From: Clostridium sp. KNHs214
GTDB lineage: Bacteria; Bacillota; Clostridia; Clostridiales; Clostridiaceae
DNA length: 64,000 nt
Direction: 5' to 3'
Assembly: GCF_000744935.1 (NCBI RefSeq)
Contig: NZ_JQMW01000014.1
Location: 1 to 64,000, forward strand
Shown: one piece after another, positions 55,467 to 64,000 of the stretch
Layout of the letters: the number at the start of each line of letters is the position of its first letter
Position numbering within the stretch: position 1 is the stretch's first letter
Made by a program: the position numbers and the translations under genes
The notes under the pieces: generated by a model
Told to the model about the DNA's origin: nothing
The model's database searches: none
What the model saw: only the letters and a program-made list of their open reading frames with translations

Positions 55467-55949
55467 CTACACCTCTAAATTATTACAATTGTTCAAAGTA
55501 AAATCATAAATTTTTTTAGCTACATCATTAGGTTTATATTCACTTGTATCAGCATACAATTTTGCATTTATACTTTCCCATTCTGTTAATTGACGTTCTA
55601 TCATCTTTTCTACTGGTTTTGGAAGATTTCCCTTCATTCTTTGAGAAAATCTTGACTTAATGATATCTGAATCAGCTGTAAATTTCACTGTAATAGCTTT
55701 ATGTAGACCTTTGATTTTTGATACATCATCTCTTTCTGATATAATATAAACAATTGATTGAGAATTTAAATTCATATTGTTAGAAGCTTCTTCTAGTTTC
55801 TCGCTAAATATTTTCCAAGCATCATATTCATTTTTTGACATACGTAAATAATCCTTGCCAGTATAAAATTCCACATCAATAAACTTTTTTAACTCCTTTG
55901 CCACAGATGATTTACCTGAACAGCTTGATCCCATAAATACATATAACAT
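55467..55949 (-). CDS. P-loop kinase-like protein
   Basis: This 160-residue cytoplasmic protein has a Walker A motif at the N-terminus (MLYVFMGSSCSGKSSVAKEL, GSSCSGKS at residues 7-14), a central VYIISERDD strand, and basic RFSQRMKGNLPKP that could form the lid, followed by IERQLTEWESINAKLYADTSEYKPNDVAKKIYDF. This layout fits small nucleoside/guanylate/shikimate-kinase-like enzymes. The substrate is not evident. It is separate from the radical SAM operon, which ends 100 bases to the right on the same strand. Confidence 0.75.
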   Translation of the reverse strand: MLYVFMGSSCSGKSSVAKELKKFIDVEFYTGKDYLRMSKNEYDAWKIFSEKLEEASNNMNLNSQSIVYIISERDDVSKIKGLHKAITVKFTADSDIIKSRFSQRMKGNLPKPVEKMIERQLTEWESINAKLYADTSEYKPNDVAKKIYDFTLNNCNNLEV

Positions 55950-56050
55950 AAATTATACCTCCCAAAATATTTTTAATGTATTGTTTAGTATTTTTGATAC
56001 TATATATAAATTTATATATATTTAATAGTGTTATACTTTAATCTAAAATT

Positions 56051-57355
56051 TTAAACTTTAGTAACCTCTTTTTCACATAAGGCATAAATATAGATACCCA
56101 TATCACCAAAAATATTACTCATCATATTTAAATACCATTTAGGTAAATTGTTAAAATCTAAATATATATTAGTAAATCTACCTAAATTCAATGAATAAAA
56201 CAGTGGAAAATTTCCACATTTTCCATTATTGCATAGATAAGAACCTACTCCTCCCTTAGCTTTAATATTAAAAAATTTTTTTAGATGTCTAGTTAATCCT
56301 TTTAAATTAAAAATCCAAAAATGATCTGTTGAGCACCCCCAATAACACCAAGGATTTGATATATAATCTTTTGGTGGGTTAAAGGCATAATTTTTACTAA
56401 TCTTATAATTGAAATTTATTTTTTCCTTTAATTTTGTTGAAAACAATGTGCTAATAAATTTTTTTCTAGGACATTCATTGGATTCGTCAAATAGAATAAT
56501 TCCTCCAGGTTTAAGTACCCTTTTGCACTCTAACAAAAACTTATCTAAATAGCAAACATGAGCTATAACCCCACCGCAATATATAAAAGAAAAGTAATTA
56601 TCATCAAAGGGCAGCCTTTCTCCACTGCCTTTTATAAATTTAATTTTTGTATTTTGCATTTTACATTTATATTTTTCATAGGATTTCTCAGAGAGAGGAT
56701 TAGGATCTAATAAATATATTTCTGCCTCATTGCCTTGTTCTGCTTCTAATAATAATGAATTTATTCCGCATCCTAAATCCAGCCAAGGGCCTCTAATTTC
56801 CTTAATATCACATATTACTTTATTAAGAATATCTTTTCTTTCTTTCAAATCAAACCCCATTGGATAATGATTTTTCAAAATCACATCATATAATTCTTCA
56901 GATATGTTAACTGTATGATAGTAATTAAACATGAGCTCATCTTTACTATCTTTAAATATTATTTTAAAAAATATGAAAATACACATTACAGGTAATATTA
57001 AATAGTATAATATTAAAAATACATATAAAAATCCAAAGCTAATTTTGGGTGTAAATTCAAATTGTGAAAAAAATTTTAAGATCTTACATGTAGGTTGTCC
57101 GAAAAAGTCTAAAAAATCTTCTATTCTTTCCTTAGGAATATACACATAATGCTTGAGTTTATTTATATTCTTCTTGCCTATAAACGTAACCTTATTATCT
57201 TTATTAAATAGTTCAACTGCCTCCTTTAAATTCCACTTTAATACTTTTTCTTGTTCTATTTCGATTAAAAATCCATCTAAAAATATACTGTATATACACA
57301 ATTTAGAGGGTGTAATATTATATAAACTTAATGTTATCCTATCCACTGAACACAT
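56051..57355 (-). CDS. Membrane-anchored class I SAM methyltransferase of the radical SAM operon
   Basis: This ~434-residue protein has an unusual N-terminal ~110-residue region (SLYNITPSKLCIYSIFLDGFLIEIEQ), then a hydrophobic segment (FGFLYVFLILYYLILPVMCIFIFFKIIF, about residues 107-135), then a Rossmann methyltransferase: GPWLDLGCGINSLLLEA (motif I, about residue 190), AEIYLLDPNPLSEKSY, RLPFDDNYFSFIYCGGVIAHV, and KRVLKPGGIILFDESNE. The start MCSVDR at 57355 follows GGAGGTAATTTA; the longer frame to 57397 is less likely. It ends the operon, and a membrane location next to the M50 protease suggests a membrane-associated modification complex (inference). Confidence 0.82.
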   Translation of the reverse strand: MCSVDRITLSLYNITPSKLCIYSIFLDGFLIEIEQEKVLKWNLKEAVELFNKDNKVTFIGKKNINKLKHYVYIPKERIEDFLDFFGQPTCKILKFFSQFEFTPKISFGFLYVFLILYYLILPVMCIFIFFKIIFKDSKDELMFNYYHTVNISEELYDVILKNHYPMGFDLKERKDILNKVICDIKEIRGPWLDLGCGINSLLLEAEQGNEAEIYLLDPNPLSEKSYEKYKCKMQNTKIKFIKGSGERLPFDDNYFSFIYCGGVIAHVCYLDKFLLECKRVLKPGGIILFDESNECPRKKFISTLFSTKLKEKINFNYKISKNYAFNPPKDYISNPWCYWGCSTDHFWIFNLKGLTRHLKKFFNIKAKGGVGSYLCNNGKCGNFPLFYSLNLGRFTNIYLDFNNLPKWYLNMMSNIFGDMGIYIYALCEKEVTKV

Positions 57356-57505
57356 TAAATTACCTCCTACCTCCATACTATAATGTAATTGTAACAATTG
57401 TTAATAAATTCAACAAAATAATCATAAATATCCACAACTTATGGTATACCCTTAAACTTGCATAAATTATTTTTAGCCATATGTTCTAAATAAACATTTA
57501 CTTAT

Positions 57506-59077
57506 CTAAATAAACTGACAACAGCGCTTACAAATTGGATATCCTTTATTATCATTAAATCCTTTAATAAACTCTCTTCGCACTTCGTTATTCCAAAACT
57601 GATCATAATCAGTATTTTGAATATTTTTACATTTTATATCAGGAAAATCGGGGCAAGTTACTAAATCGCCATTGGACTCTATTACTATAGCTGAGTTTAA
57701 TACTATGCACTTAGACTTCCCAAGACAGTCATCTGGATTATTAAAATATCGCTTAAGTTTGTCTTCACTGTCAAAACTTATATTATAAAAATTTACAAAA
57801 TCACCATAATTACTTTTAGCATTATAGTAAAATTTATATAATTTATGTAAATCCAAAGTATAATTTTTTAAAAATCCTTTCCAGCTAGTAGAGTTTATTT
57901 TCCATAGCTTATTACATATAGAGTTGTATTTCTTTCCCTGATCTTCTGTTATAAACATGGGCAGTTGATATATTAACTTATTTATCTTCCAGTTTTTACA
58001 AATGTCTAATAATTCTTGTAAATAGTCTATATTTTCTTCAGTTATAGTACAATTCAAAATAATTTTAGGCTTTATTTGCATATGATTTTTTAATTCAATT
58101 ATCTGTTCAATTCCAACTTTTGCGTCTTCAAATGCCCTTTTATTTCCCCTAATACCGTTGTGTATCTCTTTAGGTCCATCTAAGGAAATTACAATTTCAT
58201 CAACTCCAAGTTTCACTAAATTTTTAGCATATTTTCTCAAGACTGTACCATTTGTTGCAATTGAAATGTATTTTTTATTTTCGGTAAAATATTTAATAAA
58301 TTTTATAAATTCAGGATGTAAAAGAGGTTCGCCACCCCATAAGTTTATAAATTCCAAATCTTTCATTATTGGTTCAATAAATTGTTTAACTTTGTTAAAA
58401 TTTAAAAAATCATCATTTTTTATAAGTCCTAATTTCTTATTATTGGCTTGACCACACATTTTACAGTTTAAATTACATACATTCGTAAGTTTGAGATATA
58501 AAGATCTAGGATGAGGTTCATTTTTTAATATATCCACTTTATAAAAGTCACTTAAATATAAATTAGAAAACGTATACTTTGAATTTAATTTTTGCTTAGA
58601 AATAAGTTTGAACATAGAATTATTGTAATTTGATAAGTTATTTAAATATAGAAAGCCTTTTTCTACATCTTTAAATTTGATTCTATTTTCACTCAATCTT
58701 AGCCATAATTCTCCGTCCTTTTTATTAAGTTTAATCCTATTTATTTTTTTTGCACTTGGAATAGAAAGCTCTAAATTTTCTTCGATCCAAGTAGAAAATA
58801 TGGTGTTATTGGGAACTATATAATAATTTTCATAAGCTTTTTTTTCTTCTTCTTTTGTCATAAAGCTCCTAAGTAAAAAACCTTCATCCAATAATCTTTC
58901 TAATATTCCCTCATACTGTTTTAAATTTTCCTCATCTTTACTCATAATATCATCTATTAACTTAATTACATTTAATCTAGAAAAAATTACAAAATTACCA
59001 TTTAAATTATGATAAAAAGCTACTCTTTTGCCATTCGTAAGTGTTTCTATATAATTTGAATAATAGAATTTTCTCAT
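57506..59077 (-). CDS. Radical SAM/SPASM protein with long N-terminal domain
   Basis: This 523-residue protein has an N-terminal ~190-residue domain (YYSNYIETLTNGKRVAFYHNLNGNFVIF, then RIKLNKKDGELWLRLSENRI), likely leader-recognition or auxiliary, before the radical SAM site NVCNLNCKMCGQANNKK (cysteines 201, 205, 208). GGEPLLHPEF and DEIVISLDGPKEIHNGIRG follow. The C-terminus (CLGKSKCIVLNSAIVIESNGDLVTC, then CKRCCQFI) supplies SPASM cysteines. It overlaps the preceding rSAM gene by an ATGA junction. Its role is probably peptide modification, but no substrate is visible. Confidence 0.85.
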   Translation of the reverse strand: MRKFYYSNYIETLTNGKRVAFYHNLNGNFVIFSRLNVIKLIDDIMSKDEENLKQYEGILERLLDEGFLLRSFMTKEEEKKAYENYYIVPNNTIFSTWIEENLELSIPSAKKINRIKLNKKDGELWLRLSENRIKFKDVEKGFLYLNNLSNYNNSMFKLISKQKLNSKYTFSNLYLSDFYKVDILKNEPHPRSLYLKLTNVCNLNCKMCGQANNKKLGLIKNDDFLNFNKVKQFIEPIMKDLEFINLWGGEPLLHPEFIKFIKYFTENKKYISIATNGTVLRKYAKNLVKLGVDEIVISLDGPKEIHNGIRGNKRAFEDAKVGIEQIIELKNHMQIKPKIILNCTITEENIDYLQELLDICKNWKINKLIYQLPMFITEDQGKKYNSICNKLWKINSTSWKGFLKNYTLDLHKLYKFYYNAKSNYGDFVNFYNISFDSEDKLKRYFNNPDDCLGKSKCIVLNSAIVIESNGDLVTCPDFPDIKCKNIQNTDYDQFWNNEVRREFIKGFNDNKGYPICKRCCQFI

Positions 59078-60168
59078 TTTTTCACTCCTTCATATGTAAC
59101 ATATTTATAGAAATCTGTATTTAAATACTGTTGCTCATGAAAATCATAGTCACAGTACTTACAAAATTCAAAGAGACTTTGACTTCTTATGATATCCAAT
59201 TTGTGATTTAAACACTTTTCAAAACCAATATCACTAATATTTCCCCAACTACTTTCACCTGAAAAATCATTTGAACAAGATAAATATTCTCCTTCAAAGG
59301 AAATAAATAATCCCTGTTCTAAAACTGGACATTTATACTTTTCTACTGGATTTTTAACATTACATAGCTTCCCTGCCCTAGATTGAAGATTCTGAAAATA
59401 TAAATCATTAACTTCAAATTCATTCCAGAATCTCTTAAATTCATTTATTTCTTTAAAATTATCTTCACAAATAACACAAGTTATTATGGTTTCAATATCC
59501 ATATTGTATTTGTTAATAAATTTTTTGATATTCTCAAGTACATTATTATAATTTAACCCTCTCATCATCTTAGAGTACTTATATGGGTCAATTGTATGAA
59601 AAGATATCATTATAGAATCTAATCCAGCATCTACTAGCTCATTTCCTTTATCTTCACTAAGTAGCGAAGCATTAGTAACCATCTTAACCCTTTTAATCCC
59701 AATATCTTTTAATTTTTTAATATATTTTGCCACATTTTTATGAAGTAAAGGCTCACCAACTCCGCAGATTTCAACTTCATTAACAGTTAATTTTTTCAAT
59801 TCACTTATAACCATACTAAATGTATCTTCACTCATAAAACCTTTCTTGCGAGAAAGCTTTTCACGAGGACATATTACACAAGATGAATTACAATAATTAG
59901 TTATTTCAAGTTCAACATTAGGCAAAGGTAACATTAAACTTTCTTCATTTACCAATACCTTCATTTCAACTAACCTCTCTATTAACTTAACATTTTCCTT
60001 TAGCTTCTGTGGTATACTTTTAAGTTCAGTAAAATAATTTATTATTTTTTCTATACTTTCTGTATTTCTTATAAAACATTTGTTATTCAACAAATTGCCT
60101 ATATATTCATTATCATGTATTTTCTTTTTAAATACATAAGGTGTTAATATTACTCTTTTATCTATCAT
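59074..60168 (-). CDS. Radical SAM/SPASM protein
   Basis: This 364-residue protein has a short N-terminal helical region (ILTPYVFKKKIHDNEYIGNLLNNKCFI), the radical SAM site EITNYCNSSCVICPREKLSRK (cysteines 93, 97 and 100), GVGEPLLHKN, DSIMISFHTID, and a SPASM-like end: KCPVLEQGLFISFEGEYLSCSND and FCKYCDYDFHEQ. CxxxCxxCPR is the class seen in SPASM peptide maturases and MftC/PqqE-type proteins. It overlaps the next rSAM gene by four bases and starts three bases after the M50 stop, so translation is coupled. The ATG follows GGAGGTTAATTT. Confidence 0.87.
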   Translation of the reverse strand: MIDKRVILTPYVFKKKIHDNEYIGNLLNNKCFIRNTESIEKIINYFTELKSIPQKLKENVKLIERLVEMKVLVNEESLMLPLPNVELEITNYCNSSCVICPREKLSRKKGFMSEDTFSMVISELKKLTVNEVEICGVGEPLLHKNVAKYIKKLKDIGIKRVKMVTNASLLSEDKGNELVDAGLDSIMISFHTIDPYKYSKMMRGLNYNNVLENIKKFINKYNMDIETIITCVICEDNFKEINEFKRFWNEFEVNDLYFQNLQSRAGKLCNVKNPVEKYKCPVLEQGLFISFEGEYLSCSNDFSGESSWGNISDIGFEKCLNHKLDIIRSQSLFEFCKYCDYDFHEQQYLNTDFYKYVTYEGVKK

Positions 60169-60171
60169 AAA

Positions 60172-61416
60172 TTAACCTCCAATATTTTTACAGCTATGGT
60201 TAAACATTCTTAATATTAAAAGAAACATTTTTTTAACTAAATCATAGAATAGTAGAATTAATATTATTATTGAGATAACCATTCCTAACGTATTTAACTT
60301 TAATACTAAATATTTGATTATTATATAAAAGGTATAAAAAATTAGCCAAATAGAGTACACTGCTGAAAACACTGAGTAAGCTATATAAACTCCCTTTTCC
60401 TTTTTACTGCTGTATGTCTTTGACATATTTTTTAAAAACACATTTTTTAAATATTTAAATGAATTCTCCCTCAAATTATATATATTAACTATTTCCGTTA
60501 AAATATAGTATCCATCCAATTTAACCAAGGGATTCAGTTCTAATAAAATTGTCACTAATCCATAAAAACCAAAGGCAGATATAAAATATACGTTAAGCCC
60601 GTTTAATTCAAATAAATACCCAACAATTATAATTGTAGACCACACTATAAAATCTAAAATAATTCCTGCCATTGACACGTAAATTCTATGTTTTCTTTCT
60701 TTAAATAAATAGGAGTCTGATATGTTGCAAAATAATCCTGGCCTAAAGTATATAATTAAAAACCCCATCTCATTAACTTTTCCTCCAAATCTCTTACAAG
60801 TTAATGCATGGGCCATTTCATGAAAAATAGAAGAAAATATAGTTATCAAGTACAATATAACTATAATCATTACATTTTTTGATAAAGAATCTGTAATAAT
60901 TTCCGATACCCACGGTGAAAATCTATAAATATATATACCTAATCCTAGTATAACGTACACAGCCATTAATACTAAAAACAATGGTGAAAATATAAATGAT
61001 ACTTTTTTTAAAACTTTCTCCACAAAATTATCCGGATTTACCACAGGAATTTTTATAAATAAAAGCCGTTGAAAAAATGTTTTCCCCCTTTGAGTTTCAA
61101 CTCTTTTTTTCTCTAATGGATGACTTTCATCACCACAACTTAAAATTTTCACGCTTATAAGATTTTCTTTAAACTTTTTCACCTGTTCAAAAGATATATT
61201 TAAACCCATATGATTCATGTATTCCACTACTTCATCAATAGTTTTATTTTCACCAAATGCCATTAATAGTTTATATTGCATTTCTCCTAATATAAAGAAC
61301 TTATTAGTAATAGGATTTTTTATAAAAAATTTCTTTTTATTTTCTTCATACCTTTCAGTAATTTGTAATCCCTTAACAATAGAAACTCTTTCTTCATTTA
61401 AACCCTCAAAGTTCAA
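60172..61416 (-). CDS. PqqD-like plus M50 zinc protease membrane protein
   Basis: This 414-residue membrane protein has an N-terminal ~95-residue PqqD-like domain (KKKFFIKNPITNKFFILGEMQYKLLMAFGENKTIDEVVEYM), then about eight membrane segments. The site-2-protease motif IFHEMAHAL (HEMAH at 199-203) sits in the second segment, and NPLVKLDGYYIL (NPLxxLDGYY, 295-304) supplies the third zinc ligand. YydH-like peptide proteases share this layout. It probably cuts a modified peptide in the membrane. The start is TTG, overlapping the preceding stop in ACTTGA, with AGGGGAAG as ribosome site. Confidence 0.87.
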   Translation of the reverse strand: MNFEGLNEERVSIVKGLQITERYEENKKKFFIKNPITNKFFILGEMQYKLLMAFGENKTIDEVVEYMNHMGLNISFEQVKKFKENLISVKILSCGDESHPLEKKRVETQRGKTFFQRLLFIKIPVVNPDNFVEKVLKKVSFIFSPLFLVLMAVYVILGLGIYIYRFSPWVSEIITDSLSKNVMIIVILYLITIFSSIFHEMAHALTCKRFGGKVNEMGFLIIYFRPGLFCNISDSYLFKERKHRIYVSMAGIILDFIVWSTIIIVGYLFELNGLNVYFISAFGFYGLVTILLELNPLVKLDGYYILTEIVNIYNLRENSFKYLKNVFLKNMSKTYSSKKEKGVYIAYSVFSAVYSIWLIFYTFYIIIKYLVLKLNTLGMVISIIILILLFYDLVKKMFLLILRMFNHSCKNIGG

Positions 61417-61877
61417 GTTAATAACTTCCCCTCTAAATTTAAATACTTAGCCAATTTTTCATAATTACTCCTAATTTCTTTATTATTTGGCTCTAAATCT
61501 AAAGCAAAAACCAATCTCTTAAATGCTAATTCTGGCTTATTTAGTTTAAATAATGTAACTGCTAAATTATTATTCAATGAAACCTCTTTTGAATAATTGT
61601 ATATATTATCTTCCAATATCATTCTTGCATCATTTAATTTCTTCTCATATATCAATTTACAAGAAGCAAAATTTATTATTCTTAATTCCAAATCCCTATC
61701 GATATGATCTATATTTTTAGCGTATTCTTTATACTTTTTATACCCTTCAAAATAATTTCCTGAGATTAATAAATTAATGCTACTTGCAAACAAATGAGCA
61801 TTACAATCTAAAATTGGAATTTCATTTTTAAATTCTTCATTCAACTTATTAATCTTTTCCAGTGGTATACTATACAT
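61413..61877 (-). CDS. TPR-like small protein of the operon
   Basis: This 154-residue soluble helical protein has two or three degenerate tetratricopeptide-type repeats (LLISGNYFEGYKKYKEYAKN, EKKLNDARMILEDNIYN, NNNLAVTLFKLNKPELAFKRLVFALDLEPNNKEIRSNYEKL; the last is the clearest). TPR proteins usually join other proteins, so it may scaffold the maturation enzymes (inference). It overlaps the M50 gene by four bases and lies 41 bases after the B12 radical SAM gene. Confidence 0.65.
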   Translation of the reverse strand: MYSIPLEKINKLNEEFKNEIPILDCNAHLFASSINLLISGNYFEGYKKYKEYAKNIDHIDRDLELRIINFASCKLIYEKKLNDARMILEDNIYNYSKEVSLNNNLAVTLFKLNKPELAFKRLVFALDLEPNNKEIRSNYEKLAKYLNLEGKLLT

Positions 61878-61917
61878 TAAAAACCTCCTTAATACTAAAT
61901 ACTCTTCTTAATGTTTC

Positions 61918-63375
61918 CTAATAAAAACTACCTTTAGCTTCATTTTCAATAGCCTCTAATTCCTTGCTGGTCCATCCAAAAGACATTAATGTATTTTTAT
62001 GTTCATCTATTTTATCTAATATGGCTTTTTTTAATGCAATAGTTGATTCAACTATTGCTCTTTTATTTTGATCAGTTGTTTCATGAGTTAATAATTCAGG
62101 GTAAACACCATAAGTATTAGCCTGAACCTTAGAATAATTGCAAAAGTCTTTAAAGGAACTCATATAAGGCTTTATTCCATAATATTTATTTTTCTTTGCC
62201 ATATCTGTATGTGGAAATAATATGAGGGGGGTTATCCAGCGAGGAATTGTTCCGCATTTAATCGTTTTTTCTATATAATCCATATTTTCTTTTAAGCTCT
62301 CTTTATTATCCCCTGGAAGTCCTGTCATCCACCAAGTAAGTACTCTAATTCCCATTTTAGAGGTACACTTTAAGCTCTGTAATAATTTGTCCTTACTATA
62401 ACTTCTGCCTATAAAATCTGCTGTTTTAGTAGAACCAGTTTCCATCCCATAATCTAAACTAACAATATTAGCTACTTCTTTTAATGCCATTAATGTCTCC
62501 TCATAATCAAAAGCTCTAGGCTCAACAAATATATTTAATAAATTTAATTTTATATTTTTAGCTTTTAGGCATGAACAAAACTCTTGAACTTTTTTATCAC
62601 CTATTAAGCAGAATGGATCTTGTATGGTAACGTTATTAATACCTTCATCTATAAAGGATTTAACCTGTTTTGCCAAATATTCAGGACTATGCTGAGTAAA
62701 CCTCCCTCTTCCTTGAAGAGAATTAGTTTTTGACTCTATACAATAGGAACAATTTCTTATACATTCTCCCCTTACAGTATCCAATGCAGCACAAATTTCT
62801 TTAGTATAAGGCCATACATCCTTATAAGAATAAAATGGTAAATTATCTAATTCCTCTATTACTTCTGGTATTAAACCTGTAATTCCATCACTTGAATGAT
62901 TGGTCATAATACCTGGTATATCTTTAGGTATGTAACGAATACCTCTTTTTAATTCTTTTAACAGATAATAGATTGTCCTTTCAGATTCTCCTACAGCCAC
63001 TCCATCTATATCCTTACTACTTTCTAAAATTTCCTTAGCAAATAAAGTAGCATGTTGTCCTCCCACAACTATAGTTGTATTTGGAAGCATTTTTCTTAAA
63101 ATGCTAGCTAGTTGCAATGCACCTTCACTGAAATGGAGCCAGTTAAGCCCTATAGATATAAGCTTAGGATTTTCATTTTTTATTCTTTGAAAAATATCTT
63201 CTAAACTGTACCCCATACTTAATGCTCTCGGAATATGAATTACTTCACCTTTAAACCCAAATTGCTTTATATACGCCATGATAGTAAGCATGCCTATTCC
63301 TATTGCACTTTGTGGTAAAACTGGTCTGGAATTATTAAAAGATACCGGCGGCTGAATTATTAATATATCTTTCAT
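61918..63375 (-). CDS. B12-binding radical SAM protein
   Basis: This 485-residue protein has an N-terminal B12-binding-like Rossmann domain (ILIIQPPVSFNNSRPVLPQSAIGIGMLTIMAYIKQFGFKGEVIHIPRA, then TTIVVGGQHATLFAKEIL at about 100-117, then VAVGESERTIYYLLKEL), the radical SAM site GECIRNCSYCIES (cysteines 205, 209 and 212), and a TIM barrel with VSLDYGMETGSTKTADFIGR and TWWMTGLPGDN. B12 radical SAM enzymes often methylate unactivated carbons. The DxHxxG B12 loop is absent or degenerate, which is common in the family. It overlaps the PqqD-like gene by four bases. Confidence 0.87.
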   Translation of the reverse strand: MKDILIIQPPVSFNNSRPVLPQSAIGIGMLTIMAYIKQFGFKGEVIHIPRALSMGYSLEDIFQRIKNENPKLISIGLNWLHFSEGALQLASILRKMLPNTTIVVGGQHATLFAKEILESSKDIDGVAVGESERTIYYLLKELKRGIRYIPKDIPGIMTNHSSDGITGLIPEVIEELDNLPFYSYKDVWPYTKEICAALDTVRGECIRNCSYCIESKTNSLQGRGRFTQHSPEYLAKQVKSFIDEGINNVTIQDPFCLIGDKKVQEFCSCLKAKNIKLNLLNIFVEPRAFDYEETLMALKEVANIVSLDYGMETGSTKTADFIGRSYSKDKLLQSLKCTSKMGIRVLTWWMTGLPGDNKESLKENMDYIEKTIKCGTIPRWITPLILFPHTDMAKKNKYYGIKPYMSSFKDFCNYSKVQANTYGVYPELLTHETTDQNKRAIVESTIALKKAILDKIDEHKNTLMSFGWTSKELEAIENEAKGSFY

Positions 63376-63650
63376 ATTAAATTAATCATTCCTTTCTCAT
63401 TTAACCAGCTTATCTGATTTAAAATTTGATTCAAACATTTACTATTTGTTTTATCACCTAAAATTTTTTCACAAGCATTTTTAATTGGAATGCCTTCATC
63501 ATGACTTACCTTTAATAAATTCAAAAGTTCATAAGACATCTTTACTTCACTAATAAAAGGGGACATTTTTATTAAATAATGCTTCCCATAAAACCCTTCA
63601 ACAAAATAAAGATTTAAATTATTTTCTACCATTTTATCCATTACATCCAA
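63372..63650 (-). CDS. Small PqqD/RRE-like protein
   Basis: This 92-residue protein has a hydrophobic-strand-rich start (NLNLYFVEGFYGKHYLIKM) and a helical end (SYELLNLLKVSHDEGIPIKNACEKI, then LNQISWLNEKGMINLI). PqqD-type leader-recognition proteins are ~90 residues with a similar strand-then-helix plan, and similar domains begin the neighbouring M50 protein. No single diagnostic motif proves it. It could present a peptide to the radical SAM enzymes. It overlaps the B12 radical SAM gene by four bases; AGAAAGGGG precedes it. Confidence 0.55.
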   Translation of the reverse strand: MDVMDKMVENNLNLYFVEGFYGKHYLIKMSPFISEVKMSYELLNLLKVSHDEGIPIKNACEKILGDKTNSKCLNQILNQISWLNEKGMINLI

Positions 63651-63723
63651 AATTCTTACCCCTTTCTATATTTTTTCATTTTACTACCCATAGTTTTTAT
63701 TGAATATTCTATACACAATAAAA

Positions 63724-64000
63724 TTAGCAAAAAGTATACAAATCTTTAATCATCATATATTTATCCATAAAATTATCAGTATGGTAATAATAGAATTGAG
63801 TAAATATATCACTGTGATTTATAACTAATTTTAAAACTTCTTTTTCATCTTCTAGTTCGTCCTCCTTAAAAGGTAGAATTTTATAAAAAGTATCTAAATT
63901 AGGATTAAACTTAATCAAATGCTTGTATTCCTTATATAATGGAGACGTAGGATATGGCCATAGCTCACTTATACCTATGTCTATCTTGTTTTTAAGATAA
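63724..64000 (-). CDS. C-terminal end of a further (probably radical SAM) protein, cut by the window edge
   Basis: The frame is open from the right edge to a stop at 63724; the start codon is outside the window (the in-frame TTG near 63918 is not a real start). The visible ~91 residues include DIGISELWPYPTSPLYKEYKHL, which matches the last barrel segment of B12-type radical SAM proteins (YPxSPLYxEY), followed by a helical tail ending DLYTFC. It is therefore likely the upstream member of the operon and a fourth radical SAM enzyme. The cluster motif itself is out of view. Confidence 0.6.
   Translation of the reverse strand, partial: YLKNKIDIGISELWPYPTSPLYKEYKHLIKFNPNLDTFYKILPFKEDELEDEKEVLKLVINHSDIFTQFYYYHTDNFMDKYMMIKDLYTFC

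Noticed and set aside
57398-57505. Precursor peptide in the gaps of the radical SAM operon
   Set aside because: I read the gaps 55950-56050, 57356-57505, 61878-61917 and 63651-63723 and saw no start with a ribosome site and a peptide of useful length.
1-64000. tRNA or rRNA genes, or a prophage
   Set aside because: No cloverleaf, rRNA-like stretch or phage structural genes were seen; only isolated transposases and MITEs.

Overview
The window is AT-rich with clostridial gene style: AGGAGG ribosome sites, frequent TTG/GTG starts, lipoprotein binding proteins, a T-box leader and corrinoid C1 metabolism. It looks like the chromosome of a Clostridium sensu stricto species, near the proteolytic C. 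botulinum/C. sporogenes type (inference; there is no rRNA or tRNA here to confirm it). Most genes are on the minus strand. No prophage, CRISPR array or tRNA was seen.

Layout. (1) 1-9 kb: molybdenum/tungsten cofactor block, all leftward: tungstate ABC transporter tupA-tupB-tupC, a GNAT gene, mogA, moeA, a MoeA fused to a molybdate-binding-like domain, moaA, and the start of moaC at the edge. Four of these genes carry single-base deletions, ten in all, and adding back one base at each site restores full-length frames. (2) 9.1-10.8 kb: an IS110-family element with a candidate bridge-RNA region. (3) 11-23 kb: MutS2-like ATPase without Smr domain, a REP-associated tyrosine transposase (RAYT), an MBL hydrolase, an M29-like aminopeptidase, a GNAT, an NTP pyrophosphatase and a DUF2785 protein. 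(4) 23-28.5 kb: two ABC export systems, one of GldA/F/G type. (5) 28.6-33.3 kb: corrinoid methyl-transfer cluster (two UroD-like methyltransferases, a corrinoid protein and a RACo-type reactivator). (6) 33.6-39.9 kb: Fe3+/phosphonate/polyamine-type ABC importer, then brnQ behind an isoleucine-type T-box. (7) 40-47 kb: small membrane proteins, MITE-like repeats, and a DDE insertion sequence sitting in the probable operator of a regulator/MFS operon. (8) 47.1-51.5 kb: a small RiPP-type locus with an SPASM radical SAM maturase, an untracked 50-residue four-cysteine peptide, a zinc protease and an ABC exporter. (9) 52-56 kb: cold-shock protein, TrhA/hemolysin III, an SPL-like radical SAM protein, a P-loop kinase-like protein and gene remnants. 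(10) 56-64 kb: a tightly coupled operon with at least three and probably four radical SAM proteins, a PqqD-like small protein, a PqqD-M50 membrane protease, a TPR protein and a membrane-anchored methyltransferase. It is the best candidate for a poorly described peptide-modification system; no precursor peptide is visible, and the operon runs off the right edge.

Three dispersed non-coding repeat families structure the gaps: (A) about 20 GGGACGGTTAAC half-sites, often paired as hairpins and probably the REP-like partner of the RAYT at 14.4-15.3 kb, one of which encodes the C-terminus of BrnQ; (B) a 170-310 bp palindromic MITE with TGATTATCCCACAA ends; (C) a roughly 160 bp palindromic MITE with AGGTACATG/GTGCCT ends in three copies, one between the T-box and brnQ and two flanking the 50 kb peptide locus.
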